A DNA stretch of 56,801 bases from Betaproteobacteria bacterium (GTDB taxonomy: Bacteria > Pseudomonadota > Gammaproteobacteria > Burkholderiales > Rhodocyclaceae). Positions 1-10,663 of the stretch are shown piece after piece. The first letter of the stretch is position 1. Each line of letters starts with the position of its first letter. Location of the stretch: NCBI GenBank assembly GCA_019136545.1, contig JAGVUA010000107.1, positions 1 through 56,801 on the forward strand, given 5' to 3'. The position numbers and the translations under genes were made by a program. The notes beneath the pieces are model-generated. The model made no database searches, had not been told where the DNA came from, and worked only from the letters and a program-made list of their open reading frames with translations.

Positions 1-336
1 ACAAACTCCGTATGGTTCGAGCGGACTACGGCAACGAACCCAGGCAGGCGCGCCGGCCTGATGGAGATGTTCTCGACCGCGGCGTTGCGATCGTCATGAA
101 TGAGTATGCCATGTTATTGGCTGCGGGCGATATCGTCAACCGCGCGTAGCCGTCGTCGCAGCTCACGGCAGCATCATGACACCCTGAGACATCGAGACAA
201 ATCGCCGGACATTTTGCTCGACGAGATACGCGTTTGCCGGATCCGCAAAGCGGCATCGCCCCTCGAGTATCGATCGAATCTCAGCCCTGGCCGGTTTCGG
301 ATGTCTCGATTCGTCGTGCGAATTGCGTCCGGCGAA
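1..336. other. Left-edge stretch with no supported gene
   Basis: No convincing gene is seen here. A minus-strand frame stays open from about position 105 to the left edge and reads plausible peptide (for example LPGFVAVVRSNHTEF). It has a stop just upstream and no clear start or ribosome site, so it may be the tail of a gene outside the window or chance. Other open frames in the stretch are short, Arg/Ser/Cys-rich and look like GC-driven shadows. The stretch also lies downstream of the efflux operon and may hold its terminator, but I see no strong hairpin with a T-run. Confidence 0.4.
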
Positions 337-1134
337 TCAGCGCCGTGTCAGCAGCGAGCGACCGTCTGCCGTCATGAGCAGTAGGGCGCCGTCGCGGGCG
401 AGTCGCCAAGCGCGCACTTCCGACAACAGTACGAGCATGCGCGCCTCCTGGTCGCCCAATGCCGGCACGCACGCCTTGCGCGTGCTGGCCAGCGGCCCGA
501 AGCGCAGCGTCGCTCCCTCGACCTGATAGGTGCCTGAAAAGCCGTTGCAACCGGTCGAGCCGCTGACCGTGCCGTCGGGCCGAAATTCCAGCCAGGCGTG
601 GCTGCGGTCCACGATACCGGTGCCCGCCAGCGACTCAATGCGCCAAGCGCCTCCCGGCCAAGCAGCCGGCTGTGCCTCGGGGACACGTACCATCATGATC
701 GGCGCGAGTTGCTGCACCGCCCGGTCGACGGCGACGGGATGGCGTGTATCGCTGGTCCATAGCAGGCGGCCATCGGCATCGCGTATCACCGCGCGCAGAC
801 CGGGTGCGCGGGCGGCGGCGAGCCGATCTTGCGGCAAAGTCAAGGTGACGTCGAACGGTACGCCCTTGCCGCCGATATCGATGCGCTGCTCCGCCAGTAC
901 TGTCGCCGGCGCATCGGCGCGCGCGGTGTCCTGCAGACTGATGATCGCGACCGCGCCCGGCGGCGGCAAGATACGCTCGCGATAGCCGACGCTGCTGCTG
1001 AGGGTGGCCATCGCCACGGGTAGCGAGGCGGATGATTTCGTGTCGAGGGCGGCACAGCCCGCCAATCCCGACAATGCCGCGAAGGGGAGCGCCAGCGAAG
1101 CGATAAGCGAGCGGCAGCAAGCGAGTCGTGTCAT
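337..1134 (-). CDS. YbaY/META-domain lipoprotein (HslJ-like)
   Basis: This predicted 265-residue outer-membrane or periplasmic lipoprotein has a hydrophobic leader and lipobox LAGC with Cys at about residue 27. Residues ~40-145 resemble the YbaY type III secretion-pilotin-like domain (for example VAIISLQDTA, then a beta-rich segment). Residues ~155-262 form a META/HslJ domain with the typical SGSTGCNGFSGTY motif and a late paired-Cys pattern. HslJ-type META proteins are linked to stress and novobiocin resistance in E. coli; the exact role here is unknown. It is the last gene of the efflux operon, 51 bp below the outer-membrane channel gene, so it may help assemble or protect the envelope during drug stress (inference). 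Confidence 0.85.
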   Translation of the reverse strand: MTRLACCRSLIASLALPFAALSGLAGCAALDTKSSASLPVAMATLSSSVGYRERILPPPGAVAIISLQDTARADAPATVLAEQRIDIGGKGVPFDVTLTLPQDRLAAARAPGLRAVIRDADGRLLWTSDTRHPVAVDRAVQQLAPIMMVRVPEAQPAAWPGGAWRIESLAGTGIVDRSHAWLEFRPDGTVSGSTGCNGFSGTYQVEGATLRFGPLASTRKACVPALGDQEARMLVLLSEVRAWRLARDGALLLMTADGRSLLTRR

Positions 1135-1185
1135 GGGGTGCCTACTTTCTTTGGCAAGGCAAAGGTGACGAAGTGACTGCCCCAG

Positions 1186-2613
1186 CTAGTTGCTTGCTTC
1201 TCGCTTGGCCTCGCTGGTCCAGCCACCTCCCAGGGCTTGATAAAGCGCCAGGAGGGCGAGGTCGCGGTTCAGATGGGCGCGGGAGAGGTTGATCTGCGTG
1301 CCCAGCAGTTGGCGTTGCGCATCGAGCAATTCGAGATAGCTCGACACGCCCGACTTGAAGCGCATCTGCTGCAAGGTCAGCAGGCGGGTGGCCGACGTGC
1401 TCTGCTGCTGCAGGGGCACGATCTGGTCTTGCGCGGCGTTCAGCGCGTAGGCGGCCTGATTGACTTCGAGCAGAGCGTTTTGCACCGTCATGCGATAGCC
1501 GATCAGAGCCTGCTTCGCCTGGGCGGTTGCGATATCCACGTTGCCGGCATCCCGGCCGAAGTTCACAATGGGCAGCGAGAGCGACGGGCCCCAGCTATTG
1601 AGCGAGACCGAGTCGCCACCGCCCCAGAGGTCGCCCAGTGTGGGCGATAGCCGGCCGAAGAAAGCGCCGAAACCGATGGTCGGGAAGGGGAAGCGGTTGG
1701 CCATCGCTGCGCCTTCCAGCGCGATGGCGGCGTGGAGCCGCTCCTCGGCGGCGATGACGTCGGGCCGGCGCGCCAACAGATCCGTCGGCACGCCCAGCGG
1801 CAGCGTGTCCAGCGCCAGCCCTTTGCCTGTTACCGGCGCGGTATCGGGGCGCGCTGCGGGATAGTCGCCGACCAGGATGGCCAGGTTGTTCTCCTGGACC
1901 AGACGCGCCTGCACCAGTTGCGGCAGGCTGGCTTGGGTGCCGGCCAACTGGCTGATCGCCTGTTGTTCCTCCGAGTCGGAGGCAATCCCGTTGCGGTGCA
2001 TCGAGCGAACCAAGTCCAGCGAAGCCTGCTGGATTTCGATGTTGCGCCGGGTAATGTCCTCCTCGCGGCGCAGTTCGCGGATACTGAACCAAGCGGTCGC
2101 CACTTGCGTGATCAATTGCGAAATGACCGCATTGCGTCCGGCCTGGCTGGCCAGCCAGTCGGCGCGCGCGGCCTCGCTCATGCGCTGCAGGCGGCCGAAC
2201 AGGTCGATCTGCCAGCCAAACGCCAGCCCCGTCATGAAATTGCTGTCGTTGCCGTGCGCGCGGGGCGAGGCGGTCGTTTCGAGAGAGCCGGAGAGCGTCG
2301 GAAACAAGCTCGAGCGCGAGACGCGAATACGGCCTTGCGCTTCCTCGACGCGCGCCAGGGCGAGCTGAAGGTTGAGATTGCGGTCGAGCGCATCGCGGAC
2401 CAACTGCCGCAACTGGGGATCCTCGTACAAATCGAACCACGCGACGTTGCCGATCGACGAGGCGGTTGCCGGCGCCACGCTCACCGCATGGTTCGCTGCC
2501 AGATCGAGCTCGGGCCGCGCGTAATCCCTGCCCATCATGCAACCCGAAAGCAGTGCGCAAGCGACGAGCGTCGTCGCGGCGCCCGGCAAGCGGCTGGTCC
2601 GGTTCTTATGCAT
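1186..2613 (-). CDS. RND efflux outer-membrane channel, NodT/OprM family lipoprotein
   Basis: This 475-residue protein is the outer-membrane factor of a tripartite drug pump. It has a short leader and lipobox LSGC (Cys ~25), followed by the family's GRDYARPEL segment. Two repeated outer-membrane-efflux (TolC-like) domains follow, with long helices such as ALARVEEAQGRIRVSRSSLF and a conserved second-repeat LARRPDVIAAEERLHAA motif near residue 280. Length matches OprM/NodT proteins (460-490). The start overlaps the stop of the RND pump gene by 8 bases, showing translational coupling. The channel should dock to the adaptor encoded at 5831-6964. Substrate cannot be inferred. Confidence 0.92.
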   Translation of the reverse strand: MHKNRTSRLPGAATTLVACALLSGCMMGRDYARPELDLAANHAVSVAPATASSIGNVAWFDLYEDPQLRQLVRDALDRNLNLQLALARVEEAQGRIRVSRSSLFPTLSGSLETTASPRAHGNDSNFMTGLAFGWQIDLFGRLQRMSEAARADWLASQAGRNAVISQLITQVATAWFSIRELRREEDITRRNIEIQQASLDLVRSMHRNGIASDSEEQQAISQLAGTQASLPQLVQARLVQENNLAILVGDYPAARPDTAPVTGKGLALDTLPLGVPTDLLARRPDVIAAEERLHAAIALEGAAMANRFPFPTIGFGAFFGRLSPTLGDLWGGGDSVSLNSWGPSLSLPIVNFGRDAGNVDIATAQAKQALIGYRMTVQNALLEVNQAAYALNAAQDQIVPLQQQSTSATRLLTLQQMRFKSGVSSYLELLDAQRQLLGTQINLSRAHLNRDLALLALYQALGGGWTSEAKREASN

Positions 2614-5600
2614 GGTCGGCTCCCTCCGGTTCGATTTTCGCGGCGGCCCCCGCCTCCGACGATGTCTTGCCGTGCTTGCCGGTCAGTTTTTCGGTCGTCG
2701 ACTGGACGATGACGTAGAGCGCGGGAATGAGTACCACGGCCATCAGGGTGGCGACCAGCATGCCGCCGAACACCACCGTGCCCACGGAGTGTTTGGAGGC
2801 GGCACCGGCGCCGGTGGCGACGTAAAGCGGCAAGACGCCGAGGATGAAGGCGAAAGAGGTCATCAGGATGGGCCGCAAGCGCAGCTTTGCCGCCTCGACC
2901 GCCGCCTCGACGATCCCTTTGCCTTGCTCGCGATACAGCTTGGCGAATTCCACGATCAAGATGGCGTTCTTTGCCGAGAGACCCACCAGGGTCACCACGC
3001 CGATCTGGCCGTAGACATTGAAGTCCAGGCCGCGCATCAGGATGAACAGCAGCGCGCCGAGGACGCCGAAGGGCACGCCCAGCAGCACCGCAATGGGGAT
3101 CGACCAGCTTTCATAGAGCGCGCAGAGAAACAGGAACACCATCACGACGGACAGCAGCATGACCCAAATCGCCGAATTGCCGGTTTCCACCTCCTCCAGG
3201 GTTTGTCCCGACCATGCGTAGCCGTAGTCGGGCGTCAGCACCTTGGCCGCAGCCCGTTCCAGCGCCGCCAAGGCTTCGCCGGAACTGTAGCCGGGCGCCG
3301 CCTGGCCGGTCACTTCGGCCGACCGATAGAGGTTGTAGCGCGTCGAAAAGCGCGGACCATACGACTGGTCGACCTGGACGAGCGTGTTGATCGGCACCAT
3401 CTCGCCGACGTTGTTGCGTACCCGGAGGTAACGAGGGCGCCGATATCTTCGCGATAAGGCGCGTCGGCCATCAGGATCACGCGATAGTTGCGGGAATAGA
3501 GAGTGAAGTCATTGACCTCGTACGAACCGAGCGCGAACTGCAGCGTGGCGTAAAGATCCGTCAGCGACACGCCCTGCGACTTGGCCTTTTCCCGGTCGAC
3601 GGTCAACTTGAACTTGGGCGTCGCGGCGGTGAATACGGTATTGATTCTGCCGATCGCCGGGTCCTTGCCCGCCTCGGCGATGAATGCCTGAGTCATCTCG
3701 GAGAGATCGGTACTCGTCTGCGCTCCCTTGGCCTGGATCAGCATCGAGAAGCCCGCCGAAGCGCCGAAGCCAGGCAGGGCCGGCGGGCCGAAGGCGAAGG
3801 CGATCGCCTCGGGAATCATGAAGCCCATCTTGTTTGCCTGCAGTACCAGCGCCTCGGCGGATTCTTCCTGCTTCTGCCGTTCGTGCCAGGGTTTGAGTTT
3901 GACGATCATCAGGCCGCCGTTGGGGGTCGCGGTGCCGCTCAGCACGTCGAAGCCATTGATGGCCAGGACCGAATCGACGCCCGGCAGCTGGCGCAGCTTG
4001 GTCGAGAATCCGTCGAGCACTTCCTGGGTGCGCAGGCCATTGGAGGCATCGGGCAGGATGGCCTGCACGAAAAATGCTCCGACGTCCTCTTCCGGCACGA
4101 AGCCGCTCGGCGTGACGCGTCCCAGCCAGACGATACCGGCCACCACCAGCGCCATGACGAGGGCGACGATCCCCAGCGAGCGGGTCGACCGGCGGACCAC
4201 ACCGACATAACGCTCGGTGAGGCGTTCGAAGCCGCGGTTGAAGCCCGCAAAGAACTTATCGAGCAGGTTCTTCGGAGCGGCGTTGTCGTTCTTGGGCCGA
4301 AGCAGCAAGGCGGACAGTGCGGGCGTTAGCGTCAGGGCGATCAGCGCCGAAAACAGGGTCGACGCCGCGATGGTCACGGCGAACTGCTTGTAGAGCTGCC
4401 CCGTCACGCCGGGCACGAAGGCCATCGGCACGAAGACGGCCGCCAGCACCAGCGCGATGGCGACCACCGGGCCGGACACCTCGTCCATCGCTTCGCGGGC
4501 GGCTTCCTTCGGCGAGCGGCCCAGGGCCGACATTTTGTGCTCGATGGCCTCGACCACGACGATCGCGTCGTCGACCACGATGCCGATGGCCAGCACCAGC
4601 CCGAACAGCGTCAGCGTATTGATCGAGAATCCCAGCCACTGGTAGACGATCATCGTCGCGATCAGTGAAATGGGTACTGCCAGCATGGGGATCAGCGTGG
4701 CGCGGAAGCTCTGCAGGAACACCAGCACCACGATCAGCACCAGGATGATGGCGTCGCGCAAGGTGTGTTCGACTTCCTTGATCGACTCGGTGACGAAGTT
4801 GGAGGTGTCGTAAACGATGTTGTAGCTGAAATCGCCCGGGAAGCTCTTGCTCAGTTCGGCGAGCTTGGTTTTGACGAGCGCTGCGGTTTCCATGGCGTTG
4901 GCGCCCGGCGAGAGCGAGATGCCGATGGCGGCCGAGCTTTTGCCATCCAGGTTCGACGAGGTCGAATAGCTCTTTTCGCCCAGTTCGATGCGGGCGACGT
5001 CGCGCAGGCGGGCGATCTGCTTGCCGGGCTGGGCGCGGATGACGATTTTGCCGAACTCTTCCTCCGTAACGAGCCGGCCCTGCAACTCCAGCGAGTACTG
5101 GTAACCGCTCTTGGTCTGCGTGGGCAACTGGCCCACCGATCCGGGCGCCGCCTGCTTGTTCTGCTCGGCGACCGCCGCAGCGACATCCAGGGGCGTCAAG
5201 CCCAGCGCGGCCAGGCGATCCGGCTTCAACCAGATGCGCATCGCAAAGAGCGAGCCGAACACCTTGACGTCGCCAACGCCCTTGGCGCGCTTCAGTTCAT
5301 CGACGATGTAGCTATTGACGTAGTTGTTGATGAACAGGCGCGAGAACGTGTTGTGGGTCGAATAGAAGGCAACGTACATCAAGGTGTCCGGCGAGGCCTT
5401 CTTGACCGTGATGCCGATGTTGGTGGCTTCTTGCGGCAGTCGCGGCAGCACCTGGCTGACGCGATTCTGGGTTTCGACCGCGGCGATGTCGGGATCGCGC
5501 TCCAGTGCGAAGGTCACCGAAATGCTCGATGTGCCGTCGGAAGCCGAGACCGACTTGATCGACTTCATTTTGGTGACGCCGTTGACTTCGGAGTCGATCG

Positions 5601-5790
5601 GCGCGGTGACGGCATCTTCGACCACTTCGGCGCTGGCGCCGGGATAGATGCCGCTGATTCTGATGGTCGGCAGGGAAACTTCCGGATACTGCGCCACCGG
5701 CAGTCCGAACAAGGAGATCGTTCCCGTCAGCACCAGGAACAGCGAAATGACGATCGCGAAGATCGGTCTGTCGATGAAGAACTTGGCCAC
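2606..5790 (-). pseudogene. RND efflux pump, HAE1 family, split by a frameshift
   Basis: The product is the inner-membrane proton-driven pump of the operon (AcrB/MexB-like). It begins MAKFFIDRPIFA and contains the paired aspartates of the proton relay in VVDDAIVVVE. The second half keeps AKNAILIVEFAK and the final membrane helices. The intact length would be ~1060 residues, as usual. The frame breaks near 3425-3440: the upstream frame reads YREDIGALV and then nonsense to a stop at 3310, while the family sequence LRVRNNVGEMVP resumes in another frame and runs to 2606. A one-base loss or two-base gain explains it. It is either a real null mutation or a sequencing error. The surrounding genes are intact, which favours error or a very recent event. 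Confidence 0.88.
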
Positions 5791-5830
5791 TTGGCGCCCC
5801 CTGGATTCTTAGACGTCGCTCAGACCGGCA

Positions 5831-6964
5831 TCAGGATTTGTCCGAAGCGGTCGCCGTCTTGCTGTCCTTCGCACGCTCGGGCGCCACGAGCGTGCCCGAC
5901 ACGGCTTTCTGGGTGCCCTCGACCACGACGCGTTCGCCAGCCTGCAGGCCGGAAAGCACGATCCAGTCGGCGCCGACGTGCGGTCCGGTCTTGATCAGCC
6001 GCTCCTCGATCTTGTTGTCCTGGTCGATGACCAGCACGAATTTGGAACCGAGCCTGTCGATGATGGCTTTGTCCGGCACGATCAAGGCGTTGGTCTTGGT
6101 TTCGAAAAGGATGTGCACGCGCGCATACATCCCCGGCCGCAGTATGTGTTTGGGATTCGGCATGACCACGCGGATGCGGAAGCTGCCCGTGGTGGGGTCC
6201 AGCGCCCGATCGACGAAATCGATGCTGCCCTTCAAGGGGTAGACGGAATCGTCGGCCAGGGTCAGCTCGATATTCTCCTTGGCCGTCTTTCGGGTCTGCT
6301 CGTCGAGCAAGCCGAAAGCGAGCAGGTCTTGTTCGCTGGCGCTGAAGTAGGCATAAATCGGATCCCAGTTGGACACCCTGGCGAGTTCGGGGCCGTTCGG
6401 CGAGACCAGCGAACCGATGTTGATTCCGGAGCTGCCGATCTGACCGTACATCGGCGCACGGACGGTGGTGTAAGACAAGGCCAGTTCGGCCTGGTCGAGA
6501 CCGGCGCGTGCGGCTTTGACCTGCGCATCGCCGGCCTTGGCTGCCTGCACCGCCGTGTCGTAGACCTGCCGCGAAACGGCGTCTGCGCGTACCAGCGGCT
6601 CGTAGCGCGCCACGTCTTCGGCGGCCCGGGCGGCGTTGGCCTGGGCTGCCGCCAGTTGCCCCTGGGCCGCTGCCACGCCGGTGCGATAGTCGCGCGGGTC
6701 GATTTCGAAAAGCGCTTGTCCCGCCTGGACGATGCTGCCATCGGCAAAGCGCTTGGCGACGATCAGTCCGGTGACCTGTGGCCGGATGATGATTTCCTTG
6801 GTGGCTTCGAACTGGGCGGGATACTCCCGATAAACCGGCACGTCGCGGGTTTCGGCAACGGCAAACGTCACCGGCATGGGCGGTATCGCCTTGGTCTCCT
6901 TGTCGCAGGCGGCCAGGAGCGCGATGCCGATAAGCAGCAGGACCGAGTTGAAAAAGCCGACCAT
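5831..6964 (-). CDS. RND efflux periplasmic adaptor (membrane fusion protein, AcrA-like)
   Basis: This 377-residue adaptor bridges the inner-membrane pump and outer-membrane channel. A lipoprotein signal (lipobox LAAC, Cys 20) anchors it. Biotinyl-lipoyl-like halves flank a coiled-coil hairpin, seen as FADGSIVQAGQALFEIDPRD near residue 75 and later APMYGQIGSSGINIGSLV. The beta-barrel region includes RIRVVMPNPKHILRPGMYAR. I chose the ATG at 6964, preceded by GGGGA; the longer frame would use TTG at 6976. It is the first gene of the operon, 40 bp before the pump gene. No TetR-type repressor lies next to it in this window. Confidence 0.92.
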   Translation of the reverse strand: MVGFFNSVLLLIGIALLAACDKETKAIPPMPVTFAVAETRDVPVYREYPAQFEATKEIIIRPQVTGLIVAKRFADGSIVQAGQALFEIDPRDYRTGVAAAQGQLAAAQANAARAAEDVARYEPLVRADAVSRQVYDTAVQAAKAGDAQVKAARAGLDQAELALSYTTVRAPMYGQIGSSGINIGSLVSPNGPELARVSNWDPIYAYFSASEQDLLAFGLLDEQTRKTAKENIELTLADDSVYPLKGSIDFVDRALDPTTGSFRIRVVMPNPKHILRPGMYARVHILFETKTNALIVPDKAIIDRLGSKFVLVIDQDNKIEERLIKTGPHVGADWIVLSGLQAGERVVVEGTQKAVSGTLVAPERAKDSKTATASDKS

Positions 6965-7317
6965 ATCATCCCCCAAGATTTCCGAATCCTACGGTTCCAT
7001 CATCCTGCGCCAGCACCGCGCGTCGCGAACGCCACCCCCATCCAGCGCGATGCGCATCGGGCGGACGAACGCCGAATTGCACGTCAAGGGATGCGCCGCT
7101 TCCCATGCCGTGAAGATGAGTCGATCGCGCACCTTTCGGCAATGAAGACTGGGGCGCCAGAGGAGAGGCAAGCCAGTCGAGACTACGGGCTACAGGCATA
7201 TGGCCTGGACGTCAGGATAACATTACGGCGTACCGATATGCCAGGCGCACGTTTCGAGGCGAACGTGCCGCCGCGCGAAATTGGCGTGTCGCCGCGGCTG
7301 ACTTTGCCGGACGCGTC
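6965..7317. other. Intergenic region upstream of the efflux operon
   Basis: This 353-base gap lies between the stop of citramalate synthase and the efflux adaptor, both read leftward. Short open frames on both strands look like GC shadows and lack ribosome sites. It should hold the efflux operon promoter, though I see no strong -35/-10 pair. It contains one copy of the dispersed 23-nt motif, 12 bases below the cimA stop. Confidence 0.5.
7283..7305 (-). repeat. Dispersed 23-nt motif, copy 1 (intergenic)
   Basis: This copy reads AAAGTCAG followed on the same strand by CCGCGGCGACACGCC. It is one of 14 copies in the window with the same 23-nt frame: an AAAGTCAG head and a tail of consensus YSGYGGCGRSACGCC. 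It lies just below the cimA stop codon. No function is known to me. Confidence 0.8.
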
Positions 7318-8904
<1,587 letters not shown>

Positions 8905-9010
8905 GGCATGAAGTGGCAATGCGTCGCGGGCCGCATTTTACAGGCAGGGGCGGCGGCACGGCCGCGGCGCGTCGATGGGGCGACGGGCGCCGCGGCCAGG
9001 CGGCTTTGGA

Positions 9011-10663
9011 CTACCAGCAGCGGCGGCTGGCGGCGCGGTCGATCGCCACGCGCAACAGATGCGGACCGCCGGCGGCCAGGGCGCGGGCCAGGGCCGCCGA
9101 GAGTTGGCCGGCATCGGCGGCCTCCGCATAACTCAGGCCGAAAGCCGCCGCCAGGGCGCGAAAGTCGACGCCAGGCGGCGCCCGCCAGCCGCGGGCCAGC
9201 AAGTCCTCGGGCAGCGCCTGGGCCAGCGGCAGATGCTCGAAGATGCCGCCACCGCCGTTGTCCATGACGACGGCAACGACAGGGCGGCCGGTCAATGCCC
9301 GCAGCCCGCCGCAGTCGTGCAGGGCGGCTTGGTCACCGATCAGCACGGCGGTGGGTTTCCCCGAAGCGGCGGCGATGCCTCCCGCCGTCGCCAGGTTGCC
9401 GTCGATGCCCGATACGCCGCGATTGCCGTGCAGGGTGATGGCTTTGTCGCTCGTGCCGCCGAAGGCGTCCATGGCGCGTATCGCCAGCGAGTTGCCGACG
9501 AAGCAATGGCTGCCCTCCGGCAAGTTTTCCATGAGCAGGCGCGCCACCGTGCCTTCAAAGAACGCTGCCGGCGGGCGGGCTTCCGCCTCGGCCCGTCGCC
9601 AATGCGCGAGCCACGCCGCCGGCGCCGATGCGAGAGGCTCGGCGAGCAGCGCCTCGACCACGGCGAGCGGCGCCGCGCGCACGAGCGTGCCGTTGCGCCA
9701 GAGCGGGTCGGGCCAGCGCGTCGGCGGCGCCACGAGAATGTGCTCGCTGTCGGTGAGTCCGGCCAGCCAGCGTTCCAGCGTTCGCGAGACCGGGAAGCGG
9801 CCGAAGCGCAACACCCATGCCGGCGGCCTGTCCGCCGGGAAATCGGCCCCGCGCAGGAAGCGCGCCTGCCGCACCAGGAAGTGGGAGCGGTCGTGCGGAC
9901 CGCAGCGGAGGTTGGCCAGCGGTTCGGCGAGCACGGGCACGCCCAGGTCGGCCGCCAAGGCGGCGATGGCGCGCGCGAAGCCGGGGGCGGCCGGCTGCTC
10001 GCCGCAGACGATCGCGCCGCAGCGACCGGAGAGTCGCCTTGCCAGCGCCGCCGCTTCGGTAAAGCCCGTCGCGGCCGGTTCGATGCGGATCGCCGCCGGC
10101 AGCGGCGGCGGCGCGGCCAGGGCGTCCGGCAGCAACGGCTCGCGCAAGGGCAGGTTGGCGTGCACCGGTCCCGGCAGCGGCGTTACGCATTCTTCGAGCA
10201 AACGCGCGGCCAGGGCGCGCAGGTATGCGCTGTCGACTCCGCCATCGGGCGTCGGCAGGGCGTGGTAGGCGCGCACATGGTCGCCGTAGAGCCGCGTCTG
10301 CTCGGCCGTCTGGTTGGCGCCCCAGCCGTGCGCTTCGGCGGGCCGATCGGCGGTCAGGATCAGCAGCGGCACGGCGCCGAGATTGGCTTCCATGGCGGCG
10401 GGCAGCAGGTTGGCTGCTGCCGTGCCCGACGTTGTGAGCACCGCCGCGGGCTGACCCGTGACCTTCGCCAGGCCCAGCGCAAAATAGCCGGCGACGCGTT
10501 CGTCCGTGAAGACCTCGCAGCAAAGCTCGGGCCGCCGCAGCAAGGCCGCCGCCAGCGGCGCGGAGCGCGCGCCGGGCGCGATGACTGCGTGGCGCAGCCC
10601 GGCGGCGGCGAGACCGGCGACGAAGGCGTCGGCGTGCGCGAGGTTCCGTGCGCCGGCGCTCAT
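9011..10663 (-). CDS. menD: SEPHCHC synthase (MenD)
   Basis: MenD is a thiamine-diphosphate enzyme that joins isochorismate and 2-oxoglutarate to form 2-succinyl-5-enolpyruvyl-6-hydroxy-3-cyclohexene-1-carboxylate, the second step of menaquinone synthesis. The 550-residue protein has the N-terminal Pyr domain (GARSAPLAAAL, then the catalytic-Glu region FTDERVAGYFALGLAK and LTTSGTAAANLLPA). It has the middle domain and the PP domain with the GNRGVSGIDGNLATAGGIAA motif near residue 410. The start ATG overlaps the menF stop by 4 bases, so it is the last gene of the nos-men run. Length is typical. Confidence 0.93.
   Translation of the reverse strand: MSAGARNLAHADAFVAGLAAAGLRHAVIAPGARSAPLAAALLRRPELCCEVFTDERVAGYFALGLAKVTGQPAAVLTTSGTAAANLLPAAMEANLGAVPLLILTADRPAEAHGWGANQTAEQTRLYGDHVRAYHALPTPDGGVDSAYLRALAARLLEECVTPLPGPVHANLPLREPLLPDALAAPPPLPAAIRIEPAATGFTEAAALARRLSGRCGAIVCGEQPAAPGFARAIAALAADLGVPVLAEPLANLRCGPHDRSHFLVRQARFLRGADFPADRPPAWVLRFGRFPVSRTLERWLAGLTDSEHILVAPPTRWPDPLWRNGTLVRAAPLAVVEALLAEPLASAPAAWLAHWRRAEAEARPPAAFFEGTVARLLMENLPEGSHCFVGNSLAIRAMDAFGGTSDKAITLHGNRGVSGIDGNLATAGGIAAASGKPTAVLIGDQAALHDCGGLRALTGRPVVAVVMDNGGGGIFEHLPLAQALPEDLLARGWRAPPGVDFRALAAAFGLSYAEAADAGQLSAALARALAAGGPHLLRVAIDRAASRRCW

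Noticed and set aside
1-336. Partial gene or transposase remnant at the left edge
   Set aside because: Open frames are short, have no start, and match no family I can name; evidence is too thin to call a gene.
835-865. Near match to the dispersed element in the META lipoprotein gene (AAAGTCAAGG...)
   Set aside because: The eighth base differs (AAAGTCAA) and the tail does not follow the GGCG..ACGCC pattern. It is explained by the coding sequence FDVTLTL.
4765-5994. Plus-strand open frame of 409 codons opposite the RND pump
   Set aside because: It is a shadow of the pump gene: no ribosome site, low-complexity composition (DRGDV, RREGH-type runs) and no homology I recognise.
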